The notes under the pieces are model-generated. The model ran no database searches and was not told the DNA's origin. It saw nothing but the letters and a program-made list of their open reading frames with translations. This document shows, one piece after another, positions 23,665 to 36,078 of a stretch of 64,000 nt of DNA. The stretch lies in contig WNNJ02000497.1 of assembly GCA_012934845.2 (NCBI GenBank), positions 124,001-188,000 on the forward strand. The letters run 5' to 3'. The translations under genes and the position numbers were made by a program. This DNA is from Pomphorhynchus laevis (Eukaryota; Acanthocephala; Palaeacanthocephala; Echinorhynchida; Pomphorhynchidae). How positions within the stretch are numbered: the stretch's first letter is position 1; each line of letters starts with the position of its first letter.

Positions 23665-24235
23665 AATAAACTGCAGTACGCCCCATTTAAGTATTGGTAG
23701 ACCTCATTAGCTACTGATGCAATACCTAAATTAAACGTTTCAGTTCTTTTTAAGTTGGCTAACAATCACTCAACTCTATGTTGATTTAATACTATATTTA
23801 AATAAACTGCAGTACGCTACATTTCAGTATTGGTAGACCTCATTAGCTACTGATGCAATACCTACGTTGAACGCTTCAGTTCTTTTTATGTTGGCTAACG
23901 ATCACTCGACTCGACTGAATTAAATCAGCGTTGGTAGGAGAAGGTTCAACCTTCAATTTAAAAGCCTACATATTATTGAAATTAATTACTATTACCAAGC
24001 AAGTCATATATTGTTTGTTTCGTAATTTTAAGAATACCCAATGTTTGATTGGGTATTTAGCATTTTTCTAATTTTATATTGATACTACGCTGCTTTTATT
24101 CTATCTATAAGACAACAGTAGTACGCTACATATCAGTATTGGTGGATCTAATTAGCTACTGATCCAATACATACGTTTTACGTTGCGGGCATTTTAATGT
24201 CGGCTGACGATCACTCGAAACGTCTGATGTATTAA
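23665..24235. repeat. three-copy dispersed repeat (CAGTACGC family)
   Basis: Copies at about 23,670, 23,805 and 24,115, each with CAGTACGC(T/C)(A/C)CAT, then GTATTGGT(A/G)GA, TAGCTACTGATGCAATAC and ACGTTT-type ends, followed by TGGCTAACNATCACTCGA. Related sequences occur at 40,725-41,000 and 52,630-52,800. On the opposite strand the copies read GAAAC ... ATCAGTAGCTAATGAG, recalling the repeat at 0.2-0.9 kb. Confidence 0.65.
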
Positions 24236-24237
24236 CA

Positions 24238-26150
24238 AACACTCAAAATTCACTCACTCTCCAAACGAACTCACTACAAATATCCGTGCTTCTTACCTTT
24301 CTCTCCGCCGTTCCCATCTCATTCTAAAGCGTAGCAAATGTATTCTCTTTTGGCGAAATCAACTCGAGTCATCTTCCAACTCTAAATCTCATTGGAAAAT
24401 ATTAAACTCAATTCTTTCACGATCATCTAAGCCTTGTAATATAAATCCGGATGATTTTTATTCTTATCTACAATCTAAGCTATCTAATTCACTTTCCCTA
24501 CTACCCATAGCCCCCTTGTACCCACTCTTCTCTTTAAATACTTCTCTCCCAGAACTATTCCACCTTCTTCCCGTTTCGTCTGATGAAGTTTCTTCGGTTC
24601 TGCAGTCATTACCTAATAAAACCTCTCCTTCTGACCCAATTCCCACTCACTTGCTTAAAACTATCTGCTCCTTTATCTTACGCTTCCTAACCACATTGTT
24701 CAACTCGTCCATCCGTAGCCGTACATTTTCTTCAATCTGGACTTGCGCCACATTCGTCCTCTCATCAAAAAGCAATATCTCAACTCCTCCCTACCATCTT
24801 CGTACCGTCCTATCTCACTTCTCTCAACCCTTTCTATACTCCTTGAGCGTCTTATTCTCAAGCAAGTTAATGCATATAACCTTTCCTCCAATTTATCTCC
24901 TCCCTTCCAAGCCGCTTTTCGCTCTAATTACTTTACTGAAATTGCCTGTCTTAAAGTTTATAACGACTTACTCATCTCGCGCGATAAAAAAATATGTAGT
25001 GTCATAGTTACTCTTGATCTATCATCTGCTTTCGACATTTTCGATCACTCGATTCTTCTTCATTGTCTTCGTCATGATTATGACTTCTCTTTACACATTG
25101 TGGCTTGGTTTTCCTCATATCTATCAAACCGTACATTTCGCGTCTATTCTAACTATTCTCTCTCCCATCCTTCATCCATCCCGTCCGGTGTTCCACAAGG
25201 CTCCGTATTAGGCCCTTTGCTGTTATCTATTCTTTTCAGTGACTTGTCTTCTATCCCTCATACATTTAATTTTCATGGTATGCAATATGCTGATGACATT
25301 ATCATCTATGCTCACGCACCTCCTTATCGTATTCATGATCGTAGTGTTTCTGCTTATAACTGTCTTGCCTCAATTTTCAATCATCTTTCTTCTCTTCGTC
25401 TTTCTCTGAATCCTAATAAATCCAAAATTATGGGGATCCTACCTCGACGCTTCGGCTGAGAACCTCCCTCCGTATCATTAAATTATCAATTCTTCCTATC
25501 GTTGATAATCTCTTTTTCCTATGCTTCCGTTTCAACAACCGACTTCACTTGAGCCGTTCGTTAGAGATAACGCACGTTCATCTACCTTGATTCTCCGCAA
25601 TCTCCTTCAAATTCATAGATTGATCGATTTCCCCTCTTGTATGACTCTCATATCTTATCTCCTTTTTTCTAGACTCGATTATTGTCTTAGTCTATTTTCC
25701 AACTCACCTAAATCCACTCTTCTTCCACTACAACGCATCGTCAACGCAGCCGTCCGAATTCTCTTCCGTCTTCGTCGTTTTGATCATACATCCTACCATC
25801 TTGCTTCTCTCGATTTGCCTACAATTTATTGTCGTGTTCAAAATCGTCTTCTTATCTTTGCTTTCCGCCTTGTAACTTTTCATACCCCTTCATTTCTCAA
25901 CCTTCCTTTTCTTGATAATTCTCGTCCTGTTTACTGTTCCTTGCGTTTCTGTAATTCCCTTCTTTTACATGTCCCAAACTACTCTACCTCCTCTAGACTC
26001 CGCTCCTTCATGGTGGCTACTCCTCTATCGTGGAACCATCTGCCCATTCATATACGCCAATCAACTTCCCTCCAGTGCTTCAAACGACAAATCCGATCCT
26101 ATTTAAACAATTTATCTGCTTGAATTTTTCATTTTTGTGAAAATGAAAAA
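24238..26150 (+). mobile_element. L2-like LINE subfamily B, 5'-truncated
   Basis: RT-containing ORF2 remnant in at least three frames. Landmarks are TLFNSSIRSRTF (24,700), LDLSSAFDIFDHS (motif A), IPSGVPQGSVLGPLL (motif B), GMQYADDIIIYAHA (motif C), LPLQRIVNAAVRILFRLRRF and a C-terminal end QIRSYLNNLSA at 26,120. The motifs fit CR1/L2-group LINEs. After the stop it ends with a TTTTTCATTTTTGTGAAAATGAAAAA hairpin-type tail. The 5' side is cut within the endonuclease-RT linker. Confidence 0.85.
24743..25459 (+). pseudogene. L2-like reverse transcriptase (subfamily B)
   Basis: Largest intact frame of this copy (238 codons): fingers and palm of the RT with FTEIACLKVYNDLL, LDLSSAFD, SGVPQGSVLGPLL and YADD. 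It ends at a stop after KIMGILPRRFG, where the twin copy at 31.4 kb also has a stop. The preceding frame (24,516-25,007) overlaps it, indicating a frameshift near 24,760. Confidence 0.8.
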
Positions 26151-26275
26151 TTCAAGCTTTGTTGGATTCAAGCTTTTTTACAAGCTTTGTTGCACGACGG
26201 AGCACACCTTCTAATTTTGCTGACTCCTGTATAGTTCTCGGATAGACGCATTCAATGACGCCTATAGAAGATGGT

Positions 26276-26735
26276 TCAAATAAATGTGTTAGCAGGAATC
26301 CGAAATGATCGTGGATTATGAAAATCAAATGTACGACTAATAAAACCTACCATCCGATAAGCCTTAGCACATAGATATTCAGTATTACGTTTAGTGGACA
26401 AGTCATAGGAAATCCAGACGCGGAGATCCTTCACATGGTCTACATTTTCGATTTCATTTTCACAAGAATAGTATTTTGCCGGCCAAGTACTCTGTCGACC
26501 TCGAACACCCATAAAATAACATTTCGCAGAATTGGCCGATAAACCGTTAATTCGAGGCCAATTCACAACTTTATCTATATCTGACTGTAGACACTGTATC
26601 TAAATACGTCTTTATGCCTCTTTATATTTTTAGGTCATCTGCATATAATAGATACTCAGAACTTATGAAGCCTGGTAAATCATTTATGTATATGAAGAAT
26701 AACAGTGGACCAAGCACTGTGCCCTATAATATTTT
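26276..26735 (-). mobile_element. CR1-like LINE RT relic (distinct lineage)
   Basis: Minus strand reads TVLGPLLFFIYINDLPGFIS, SEYLLYADDLKI, a stop, then KDLRVWISYDLSTKRNTEYL and AKAYRMVGFISRTFDF. These are RT motifs B, C and the downstream KDLGV-like region. Sequence differs clearly from the L2-like subfamilies. Confidence 0.75.
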
Positions 26736-27044
26736 TTTAAATATAACAATTATTTATTTTAAGCAGTACAGAATTGTTACCGCAAATGGGCATTATTTCA
26801 ACCAAACAAAACATATGCTTTAAAATCTTCTTAAGCAATCCAATGTCTAACTGGGTGCCCTCTCGTCGATCGATCTCCCCTAATGCAAGCAGAGGACATT
26901 TTGGCGAAAGCGATTCCAACCCTTGCCCGAATTGAACGGATGCTTTCGCTGTAAGTGAAGTTACGGCGTGAAGAAATCAAATCAGCTAACTGAGTCTACG
27001 TATTTAATATAATTATAAAAAACATAATAATGCTAAATCAAAAT

Positions 27045-27520
27045 TTAATAATTAAATGTGGCGCGCCCAGCGCGCCACCCATGCCAGATGCGCCACCTTA
27101 AAAAAATAAATAAAAAGGCGGTAAAATTATATTTTTTTAATTCTAGAAAGATGAATCGTTTTTTCTTTTTTATCAATCTTAACTTTGACATAGTTATTTG
27201 ACAAAACTTCAAGAACCTCGGCATTTGTATTGAAAAAAGAGGAGAGTTTAGCTTTTTTGTCTTCTGATTATTATCGAAATCCAAGGCAATCAATACTCTA
27301 TCACCGACATTTATGTCATATTTTGACTTATGTACAAGTGAATGCCTGTCCATTCTTTCTAAATATTTAGTGCAAATAGAAGAAACGGCATTTTCATTAT
27401 CTAATGCATCTGATGAATTTTCATCAAGATCTTTTGCTTGGTTTTCAACTTTTGGTTCAATGGAAGCTATTTCTGTATCTTCGTCGCTGGCTGAAACAGT
27501 GATTACAAGATGCTAATCAC
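27045..27520 (-). pseudogene. integrase C-terminal relic (KRBA2/Ginger-like?)
   Basis: Open minus frame with an acidic stretch (SASDEDTEIASIEPK), then LVHKSKYDINVGDRVLIALD and KKLNSPL. After a frameshift near 27,235, EVLEVLSNNYVKVKI and KTIHLSRIKKI follow, then a stop. GDRV plus a small beta-rich tail suggests the DNA-binding C-terminus of a DDE integrase/transposase, but no catalytic part is present. A palindrome GTGGCGCGCCCAGCGCGCCAC lies at 27,058-27,078. Confidence 0.4.
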
Positions 27521-27970
27521 CTAGACTTATCAGGAAACGTCTGTTAACACATAGACTTCTACTGATTTGTTATATTCTCATGACAAAAATGAAATATAAT
27601 TTTGATATGCAATTATTTTTACATAATTCTATCATCTGTCTTCTACCATCTTGCACTGAGAGCACAGCTTATTCCCACACATAATCACGTGTCAATTTCA
27701 CAGGGTATAAATACCTTGAAATTTGCTCTCCAACACTCGTGCAAGCATCGCCACAAAGCAGGAAGGAAGACAGCAGAAAATTTTTTATTATTATTTTGTC
27801 ATAGATGCTTAGTTTTGAATCTCGAGTTTGACATTCACGGGTTCGATTCTTCACATTAAATAATAAAATTAATAATTGTTTTTAGATTTTCTATAATTTA
27901 AATCAAGTTAAAATAAAAAATTGAAATTTAAAATAAACGTCATTTTTATGAATTGACTAATAAATAACAG
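27521..27970. other. spacer, no gene seen
   Basis: Contains only short AT-rich ORFs. Confidence 0.5.
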
Positions 27971-28069
27971 ACGTTGTATCATAATAAGAATTAGAGGTCA
28001 TCAGGAGAAACTGCTATGCTATCAGGTTTCGGCCCCTAACTCCTCTACCCAACATAGCAGCGGGGCCAA

Positions 28070-28730
28070 ATTAGCATCGCAATTCTCTGCAGAAGGAAGG
28101 ACGCGGACGGACCCATATTGCAATTTGCAGCAAATGCCACAGGGATGAAATACGCATTCTCAAGCCTCGTAACTCGGTCGCCGTACTTGGCAAATTTCCG
28201 AGGCTCATGATAGCGGAAATGATTTTAAATTGGTCTTGACGTATATGACGGAGCAAGGTGACTAAATATGCATACGTCCAATAAGGACCGCTCCGTTTTA
28301 TCGCCCAAGAGACCGTTACACCCAATATCCAGACGCACGCATGCATCTGTAGTTGTGGTACCAACCTCAAAAATTAGTTGATCTGGGATTGACTGGAGAC
28401 TCGGCTCAATCGATGCACTGCTACATACGTGAGACAGTTCGTTGTCAAGAATATCACGAATGACATTATGACGAACTGTCGGCATTTCATCAGATTGGCA
28501 AGCCAACGAGTGCGTGACCTCAAAGTCTTGAACACAATAACACTTTAAGGGAGCTTCAGATGGTCGTATACCATATCTCACTGCGATTGCATCGTGAAAT
28601 TGCTGTCTATTTAAAAGCTGACTCAGATTTTCGATCGGGTTGGCTGAAAGCCAGGTAGAAGCTACTTTGCGTGAAGAGTACTCTATGAAGACAGATCCTT
28701 GTTCACATGCCAGCTGAAAGTTTCAAATAT
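28070..28730 (-). mobile_element. non-LTR RT relic, C-terminal copy 2
   Basis: Minus strand encodes SSRKVASTWLSANPIENLSQ, FHDAIAVRYGIRPSEAPLKC, IEPSLQSIPDQLIFEVGTTT and ARLDI-like VRLDIGCNGLLGDKTERS. It parallels 28,969-29,367 (IEPVLLPVPENASF, ARLDIVCNDLFGNRLKR), so the C-terminal domain of the same RT lineage is present twice, head to tail. Confidence 0.75.
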
Positions 28731-28790
28731 TTTTTTTCACAATAAAATTCTATTCGTAATAAAGAAAAAAACATTGGTACATTTCTGTCC

Positions 28791-30895
28791 TCATCCATCT
28801 TCCGCCCTTAGTCCGAAATCGATAGAGTGACATGTCCGTTCCTCAGGACTGCTGGTACTGGTCACGGGCGCTCCATTCCTTGATTGCGGCGCGTGTAAAC
28901 ATGTGGACGCGGCACGAGCTAACGATACGCTGATACTTGTACGAAGGTCATTAATAACATCGGCATAGTCACATCGATGCACCTGGGAAATTTTTTCTTG
29001 CCAACGACTTTAGCAAATTCGTCGCGGACCGATTAACTCCACCAATAGCAGAAAGGACAAATGGAATAAAGCAGCTATGTTCTATCTCATTAATTCTTTT
29101 GTCGTATTTCAACCGTTTGCGGTCCTCGTGATATGCGAAAACTGCGTTGACCGATTTAGATTGGTATGATGGAGCATGATTATTGAGCACACAGACATTG
29201 ACAAATGTCCGCTTTAATCTATTTCCAAAAAGGTCATTACACACTATGTCCAGACGAGCTTCTTGGTCACTTGTGGTTGTGGAACGTGTGAACGACGCGT
29301 TCTCAGGAACAGGAAGCAACACAGGTTCAATACCGACTCCAGAACAGACACTCGTTAGCGCTCTCACCAGAAGTGTACCATCGATGTTCCAAATTTGGTA
29401 TTTCTTTCTTAATTCGGTCGATCATAGCCATCGAACTTATAGAAAATGCCACCATTGCTAGAGGATCCCTTGCGTGAAACCTTCGCTAGATTTGATAATT
29501 CCACCCTGTCTCACAAGCATTGTATCTTCGAAGAATGTGTTTCGCAGTACGCAAGCCATCGCAGGGCACACGTTGTCAGCATTTTTCAATGCAAGTTTTC
29601 TGTTAGCTGTGTTAAATGCATTTTTCGCATCGATCGATAAAACTGCGCTGTCCATAACTGCTTTAAATCGATCTGATATTGAATGTACTGCATATTCGAT
29701 ACCTCCTCGTTGACCAGCACATAACTGCCATTTCCCTGTAACAGTTTGTAAATCTTGCTTTGCGATATCAAGAATGCCCTTTCCTATTACTCGTCGCAAA
29801 ATTTCTCCTACTCCGATCTGTCGTACCCCTGGATTCTTGTTGAGAGATACAATCCGACTCACTATAAATGCTTCTAGGTAGACAAAAGGCACTACTTCAC
29901 TTGATATTCGAATGGCAAAATTCGCCAATGCGTTTGCTAAATTTTTGGAGTGATTCTCGAACATGGTCAGCATTTGTCTGAAACCGGATGAAGTCACACC
30001 ATAGGGACCAGCGCCACCTCGCGTACGTTTTACTGCATTTATTATTTCTTGTTCTCCAAACGCTGAATATACGACTTTATGATGTTGGGCGCAATTCGGA
30101 ATCGGTTTGTGGAGAACTAAACATTCACTTATCGGCATGGATGGAGGATGCATCCCCTCTAGAATTTCAGACAATTTTCGTCCATTGAAATTATAGTCAA
30201 TTGAGTAAACTGGCTGCCCTTCCTGTTCAGTATTTAATATTATCATGGCAGAACGTTACCACTGCTTCGCCATTATTCTGTCGTTGTGATAAACGTTTAG
30301 AGGCAACTTGAAGTAATGTTGCCTCTTCCATCAATTCAGTGATTAGTTTCTGGTTCCACATGTCTAGTCGTCTTTCCAACGTTGTACGTATAAGCGAGAC
30401 CTTGCGGGTCGGGATCCGCTGAAGAATAAGTTGACTTATAACAGTTGCATCCTTTAATGCGATAGCTTGATTACCGCTTTTGAAAGCCAGGTCAGAATAT
30501 TTTGACGTCGGTAGATCAACAAATTGTTTCCCTGCTTTGCATATTGGCAATTTGAATAGGTTTGATTTTCACGATACAACCTCAGCAAATACTCTATCTG
30601 TGAGATTTGCATACGCGATATTTGGATTATCACTTTTGAGAGTGCATAGTGCTCTCGCAAAAGACGTTGTCACTCAACTACCATTTTGTACTTGTTCAAC
30701 ATTCCGAACGTCGTCTGTTATTAATTGTGTGTTTTGATGATCAGCAGTCTGATGCGGTCGACGATTCCCACAATTGGCCGCTCGACAATCTATAGAAGCA
30801 TGACGGGCCTTTGCACATCGACGTCCTTTGCAAACTGCTGCCGGACCGTTACAGTTGCAGCATTTCGAGAACACCGCGGGTTTGCCTATAGGCAT
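28791..30895 (-). mobile_element. non-LTR RT element with CCHC-like N-terminus, decayed
   Basis: A second RT lineage on the minus strand. Order: Cys-rich segment CCNCNGPAAVCKGRRCAKAR (30,674-30,895); RQNN helix region with LERRLDMWNQKLI (30,227-30,550); RT block (29,458-30,246) with RTRGGAGPYGVTSSGFRQML, LNKNPGVRQIGVGEILRRVI and VLSIDAKNAFNTANR; and a C-terminal domain (28,791-29,367) with ARLDIVCNDLFG and FIPFVLSAIGG. PGVRPIGVGE-type RTs are known from many invertebrates, but I cannot place the clade. Multiple frameshifts are present, for example between 28,982 and 28,969, and the canonical ADD motif was not seen in an open frame. Confidence 0.75.
29458..30246 (-). pseudogene. reverse transcriptase domain of the 28.8-30.9 kb element
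   Basis: 262-codon open frame. GGAGPYG and NPGVRQIGVGEILRRVIGK are the fingers motifs, and DAKNAFNTANR is motif A with its catalytic Asp. It ends in FTQGIL at 29,458, where motif B (QG) is cut by a frameshift, so the palm is incomplete. Confidence 0.75.
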
Positions 30896-30989
30896 ATCGG
30901 CGATTGTTGTCGACTGTATGTTACGAAAAAGAGCGATACAAACAACAACTGTATGTTTTCCAAATTGTACGATTGTATTTTATTGTATG

Positions 30990-33900
30990 TTAATTTGAAC
31001 GGATTTGAACACGACAATAAATTGAAGGCAAATCAAGAGAAACAAGATAGTGGGATGTATGATCAAAACGACGAAGACGGAAAAGAACTCGGACGGCTGC
31101 GTTGATGATGCGTTGTAAAGGAAGAAGAATAGATTTAGGTGAGTTGGAAAATAGACTGAGACAATAATCGAGTCCAGAAAAAAGAAGAGAAGATATGAGA
31201 GTCATACAAGAAGGGAAATCGATCAATCTACGAACTTGACAGAGATCGCGGAGTATCAAGGTAGATGAGAGTGCTTCATCTCTAACGAAAGGTTTAAATG
31301 AAAGTCGGTTGTCGAAATGGAAGCCTAGGAAAACGAGATTGTCAACGATAGGAAGAATTGTAGAATTTAATGATACGGAAAAAGGTTCTCAGCTGAAACG
31401 TCGAGGTAGGATCCACATTATTTTGTATTTATTAGGATTCAGATAAAGATGGAGGGAAGAAATAAGATTGAAAATTGAGGCAAGACAGTTATAAGCAGAA
31501 ATACTACGATCATGAATACGATAAGGAGGTGCGTGAGCATAGATGATAATGTCATCAGCATATTGCATACCATGAAAATTAAATGTATGAGGGATAGAAG
31601 ACAAGTCACTGAAAAGAATAGATAACAGCAAAGGGCCTAATGCGGAGCCTTGTGGAACACCGGACGGGATGGATGAAGGATGGGAGAGAGAAGAGTTAGA
31701 ATAGACGCGAAATGTACGGTTTGATAGATATGAGGAAAACCAAGCCACAATGTGTAAAGAGAAGTCATAATCATGACGAAGACAATGAAGAAGAATCGAG
31801 TGATCGAAAATGTCGAAAGCAGATGATAGATCAAGAGTAACTATGACACTACATATTTTTTTATCGCGCGAGATGAGTAAGTCGTTATAAACTTTAAGAC
31901 GGGCAATTTCAGTAAAGTAATTGGAGCGAAAAGCGGCTTGGAAGGGAGGAAATAAGTTGGAGGAAAAGAGATATTATTAACTTCCTTGAGAACGAGACGT
32001 TCGAGGAGTTTAGAGAGGGTTAGGAGAAGTGAGATAGAACGGTACGAAGATGGTAGTGAAGACTCGAGATATTGCTTTTTGAGAAGTTGGCGAAAAGTGG
32101 AGCATATCCTATTAGGAGGAAATGTACGGTTGAAGATATACAAGTTGAACAAAGTGGTTAGGAAGGGTGAGATAGATGAGAAGATTTTTTTAAGAAAGTG
32201 AGTTGGAATTGGGTCAGAAGGAGAGGTTATATTATGTAATGACAGAAGAGCCGAAGAAGTATTTAAAGAGATGGAAGTATTTAAAGAGATGATATGGTAC
32301 AAGGGGCATATAGGTAGAACGGAATATAAATTAGCTTAGATTGCAGATAAGAGGAAAATTCATCAGGATTTATGTTGCAAGAATAAAAATGAGATGGGAA
32401 CGGCTGAGAGTAAGATAGAAAGCACGGAGATTTGGAGTGAGTGAGGTTGGAGAACGTTTAAGAAAGCGATTAAACACACGAAAAGAGTGACGGACCCGAC
32501 GCTTAGAAATACTACAGTCTGAATCGAACTAGGGAGCATGGCGCGAACGCTGAAAACGTCGTTGTCCAATAGGCAGAAGGTTATTAAGGATGCTAGTAAG
32601 TTCAGAATCAAACAGAATTTTTAGATCATCGGGAGAGAGATAGTTAAGAGGAAGTGAAAAGAGTGAAGAATTAAGTAGGGCTGTACAGAGCATAGGGATA
32701 TCGAGAAGTTTCCAGGGTCGACTTGGTGTGAATAATGGTGGAGGTGGAGAAGGAGGATGTGGACGAGTAAGAGTAAGAGTGACAAGGAAATGATCGGACA
32801 AACCAGAATCAGTAATTGACAAGAAGGTATATTCATTGAAGCATTTAGGAACAACAATGATGTCGAGAGCACCGCCAAGCATATGAGTTGGGCTTGTTGA
32901 AAGTAATTTATAGTTAAATTAAGAAAAATGTTTAGTTAAAGTGATAGAGTCAGAGTCAGCCGGCGATCAAGACGAATGTTAAAGTCACCGAGAACAAAAA
33001 GAGTTTAATACAATAAACAGGGAGACATAAGATCTGCAGGGTCGTTGAAGAACATACGTGAGGAGGCTACTGAACCTTGATGGTATACAATCACAAGTTC
33101 CAGAGGGATAGGAGTTGATAATCTGCATATGAGTAATTCGAACGAAGTGTAATGGATATTAACGTTAATTTTACTTAGAGCCTTTGGGTGACGAGCAATG
33201 AAACAATACCGCCATGGTTGAAGCAATAGATATATAAGAGACAATTGGACGAGCTGATTCAACTAGAGAACAATCAGAGCGACGTAGACGACGAATAGCA
33301 AGATCGTCGGAGTCAGAGTGCTAGGATTCGGTAACACAGAGAATATCGATAGATGATTGATCGAAGATATCAAGAAGCATATCAGCTTTATGAAGAATGG
33401 ATCGAGTGTTGGATAGAATAATACGAAAAGTATGCTCAAGATCGAGATCGACTAGCGAATCAGACCAAGAGGAAAGATGGGACACCATCGGTTTTTGGCC
33501 TTGTGTGTACAAAGTGAAAATTTCCGTTAATTTGACGTATTGATAAGGATGACTCACCGTTTGTTTCACATCGATGTTTCTCAATGTGAGCTAAATTGAG
33601 CTGGGCAATATCAGAAGGGGAGCGGTCAGGAAAGATACGACAAGTAGACGAAGTGGTAAGAAGTTTAAAACGCTGAGAAAGCACCATGGATGCATGTGAA
33701 CTATGTCGGAAAACGATTTTTAGGAGTGGATGACTTAAATGATTGGATTAAGTGGATTTGTTTAAACGGATAAAAGATATAGGAGCGTTATTATTGAAAA
33801 GGGATAGATTATCATCAGGAAGTATGGTTAAGAGGATAGACAGAAAGCAGATACATCATCATCGAGTCGACATTGAGGAGAAGCAGATTCGGGAAGCTTT

Positions 33901-34250
33901 AAGTTAGATATGATAATGCATCAATCGCGCGAAGGAAAACGATTACGTGGAAGTAGTGGTCGAACAGACCTGGTAGGAGTAGAGGCAGAAGAGCAGGTAA
34001 ACGTGGAAATGACAAGGGTGCTAAGTGAAGATTTTAGATAGTTTGGAGCATGTGTGACAGGAGTGGAGTGTTGAATCGGTTGATCGAAGTTGTTACTAGA
34101 TATGCTTTTGACAGAAGTATGTAAATTATTGAGAAGTGATACGGTTGGAGCATGTGTGACAGGAGTGGATTGTTAAATCAATTAATCGGAGATGTTACTT
34201 GATATGATTTTGACGGAATGATGTAAATTATTGAGAAGTGATACGGTGTA
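30990..34250 (-). mobile_element. L2-like LINE subfamily B, long copy, 3'-truncated
   Basis: Minus-strand copy of the subfamily at 24.2 kb, extending further 5'. It includes an N-terminal Ser/Thr-rich region (33,460-34,247), APE endonuclease pieces (NTRSILHKADMLLDIFDQSS; TES; GDFN-type region near 32,950), linker (32,529-32,882), RT (31,389-32,302) with GVPQGSALGPLLL and YADD, and the thumb (31,000-31,259). Stops and frameshifts are frequent. It ends abruptly at VQIRSN near 30,990, next to the 5' end of another LINE. Confidence 0.85.
34044..34247. repeat. 102-bp in-frame tandem duplication
   Basis: Two head-to-tail units, 34,044-34,145 and 34,146-34,247, both opening TGGAGCATGTGTGACAGGAG. 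On the minus strand each encodes 34 residues starting TVSLLNNLH and ending STPVTHAP, so the duplication keeps frame in the N-terminal part of the LINE protein; the upstream unit has gained stops. Confidence 0.85.
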
Positions 34251-35184
34251 GGTAGAGTAAGGAGTACGTGAAGATAAAAAATACAACTCTAAGACTCTCT
34301 GGCATACTTTTAACTCAATCCTTGCTCGCTCCTCTTCGCCGTGCAACATCAATGCCAATGATTATTCGTCATTTCTCCAGACTAAAGTATGCACGTTGCT
34401 CTCACACACCCCGGCCTTCAGCCTATCCCACTCTGCCCAGTCTAACCTCATCCTTCCGGAACTCTTTCATCTTCTCCGTCTCACCTACAGAAGTATCATC
34501 TGTCCTCATGTTCTTGCCCAACAAAACCTCACCTGCCAATCCCCTGCTACTCACATATTAAAATCTATATGCTCATCGATATCCCCATTTCTCACAACCT
34601 TGTTTAATTCGTCCATCCGCAGTCGTATCTTCCTCTTCACACTGGAAATCCGCAATCGTTCGTCCCCTCCTTAAGAAACAATCGCTCGACCCCTCCCTTC
34701 CTTCTAGCTATCGCCCCATTTCACTACTCCCTACTCTTTCAAAGCTCTTAGAACGCCTCATCTTAATACAAATCAACGCTTATCTTTCCTCATCCAATCT
34801 GTACCCTCCTTTCCAATCCGCTTTCCGCTCTAATCACTCGACAGAAATCGCATGCATAAAAGTGTACAACGACTTACTCATTTCTCGAGACAAGGCTCTA
34901 TATAGTGTTCTCATCTCCCTCGACCTCTCCTCCGCATTCGACATTGTCGACCACTCCGTCCTCCTTTCTCGCCTTCGTTATGATTACGGCTTTTCTTCCT
35001 CCTCCGTAGCATGGTTCGCCTCATATCTATCCGACCGTTCCTTTCGCGTCTGTTCTAATTCATCATCCTCCCCTCCCATCCCTATTTTTGCGGGGTTCCA
35101 CAAGGTTCAGTCCTAGGTCCCCTGCTTTTCTCTCTTCTGCTTGGCGATCTATCTCCGTTTATCAAACCTTACTCCTTTAAGGTC

Positions 35185-36042
35185 ATGCAATACGCCGATG
35201 ACATTCTAATCTATGATCATGCACCCGCACATCGCATACACGATATCGGCATTTCTGCCTCCAACTGTCTTTATTCTATCTACAAACGTCTCTCCAATCA
35301 TCATATCGTCCTAAACCCCGACAAGTCCAAAATAATGTGGATCCTCCCCCGTAAACCAAACATATATCCTCCTACTGTATATTTTGCCTCATCGATCATC
35401 CCCATAGTCCACAATCTCACTTTCTTAGGCTTCCATTTCGATGATCACATTTCCCTTAAACCCTTCGTCCAAGACAATGTTCGCTCGTCTAACTTAATTC
35501 TCCGTGACATCCGCCGTATCCGCCCCCTTATCGACTTCCGTTCTTGTATGTCTCTTCTTTCATCGCTTCTTTTCCCTAAAATCGATTACTGCCTTAGCCT
35601 TTTCGCCAATTCTCCAAAATCCATCATTTTACCCCTACAACGAATAATCAATACCGCCGTTCGAGTGCTATTTCGTCTCCGTCGCTTCGACCACACATCC
35701 ACATATCTTGTACAACTATCCTGGCCCACCATCCACATCCGCATCAAACTCCGCCTTCTCGTAACTTTACGTCCCATCGCTGTCGGCTCCCCATCGTTCA
35801 TCAACCTTCATTTCTTAGACGATACTCGTCGCTATCGCTTCGTTCCTGTCATACCCTCTTACTCCACGTTCCTAATTACTCCAACAACTACGGTCTCCGA
35901 TCCTTCCTCGTCGCCGCCTCACTCGCCTGGAATCAACTCCCTCTCGACGTCCGCCGCGCTCCCTCCTTTATCACATTCAAACACCTCCTCCGTTCATACC
36001 TCGACACCTGATTCACAGTTTTGTTTTGTTGTGGTCATGTAA
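35185..36042 (+). pseudogene. L2-like RT palm/thumb (subfamily A)
   Basis: 285-codon frame beginning at motif C (MQYADDILIYDHAPAHRIHD), then KIMWILPRKPN, LTFLGFHFDDHISLKPFV and the conserved PLQRII-NTAVRVLFRLRRFDHT. It frameshifts near 35,830 relative to the 21-kb fragment, so its last 60 residues are out of frame. Confidence 0.8.
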
Positions 36043-36078
36043 GCGTGCGCTGGCACGCATTTGCCACGTTAAAATAAA
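36037..36078 (+). promoter_or_regulatory. LINE 3'UTR hairpin and tail
   Basis: GTAAGCGTGCGCTGGCACGC, then ATTTGCCACGTTAAAATAAA. The same hairpin with a one-base loop difference (GCCG for GCTG) ends the copy at 39,537-39,572 and, inverted, the tail at 23,540-23,580. LINE RTs of this group are known to recognise 3' stem-loops, so this is probably the template recognition signal. Confidence 0.6.

Noticed and set aside
23665-24235. CRISPR-like spacing of repeats
   Set aside because: Only three diverged units with unequal spacers in a eukaryotic sequence; dispersed copies exist elsewhere in the window.
24464-24891. Minus-strand Glu/Arg-rich ORFs over the LINE at 24.5 kb
   Set aside because: Antisense of the CT-rich LINE coding strand; the same pattern appears opposite every L2-like copy.
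27058-27078. GTGGCGCGCC...GGCGCGCCAC palindrome as a transcription terminator or LINE 3' hairpin
   Set aside because: Resembles the L2-like 3' hairpin only loosely and no LINE sequence abuts it.
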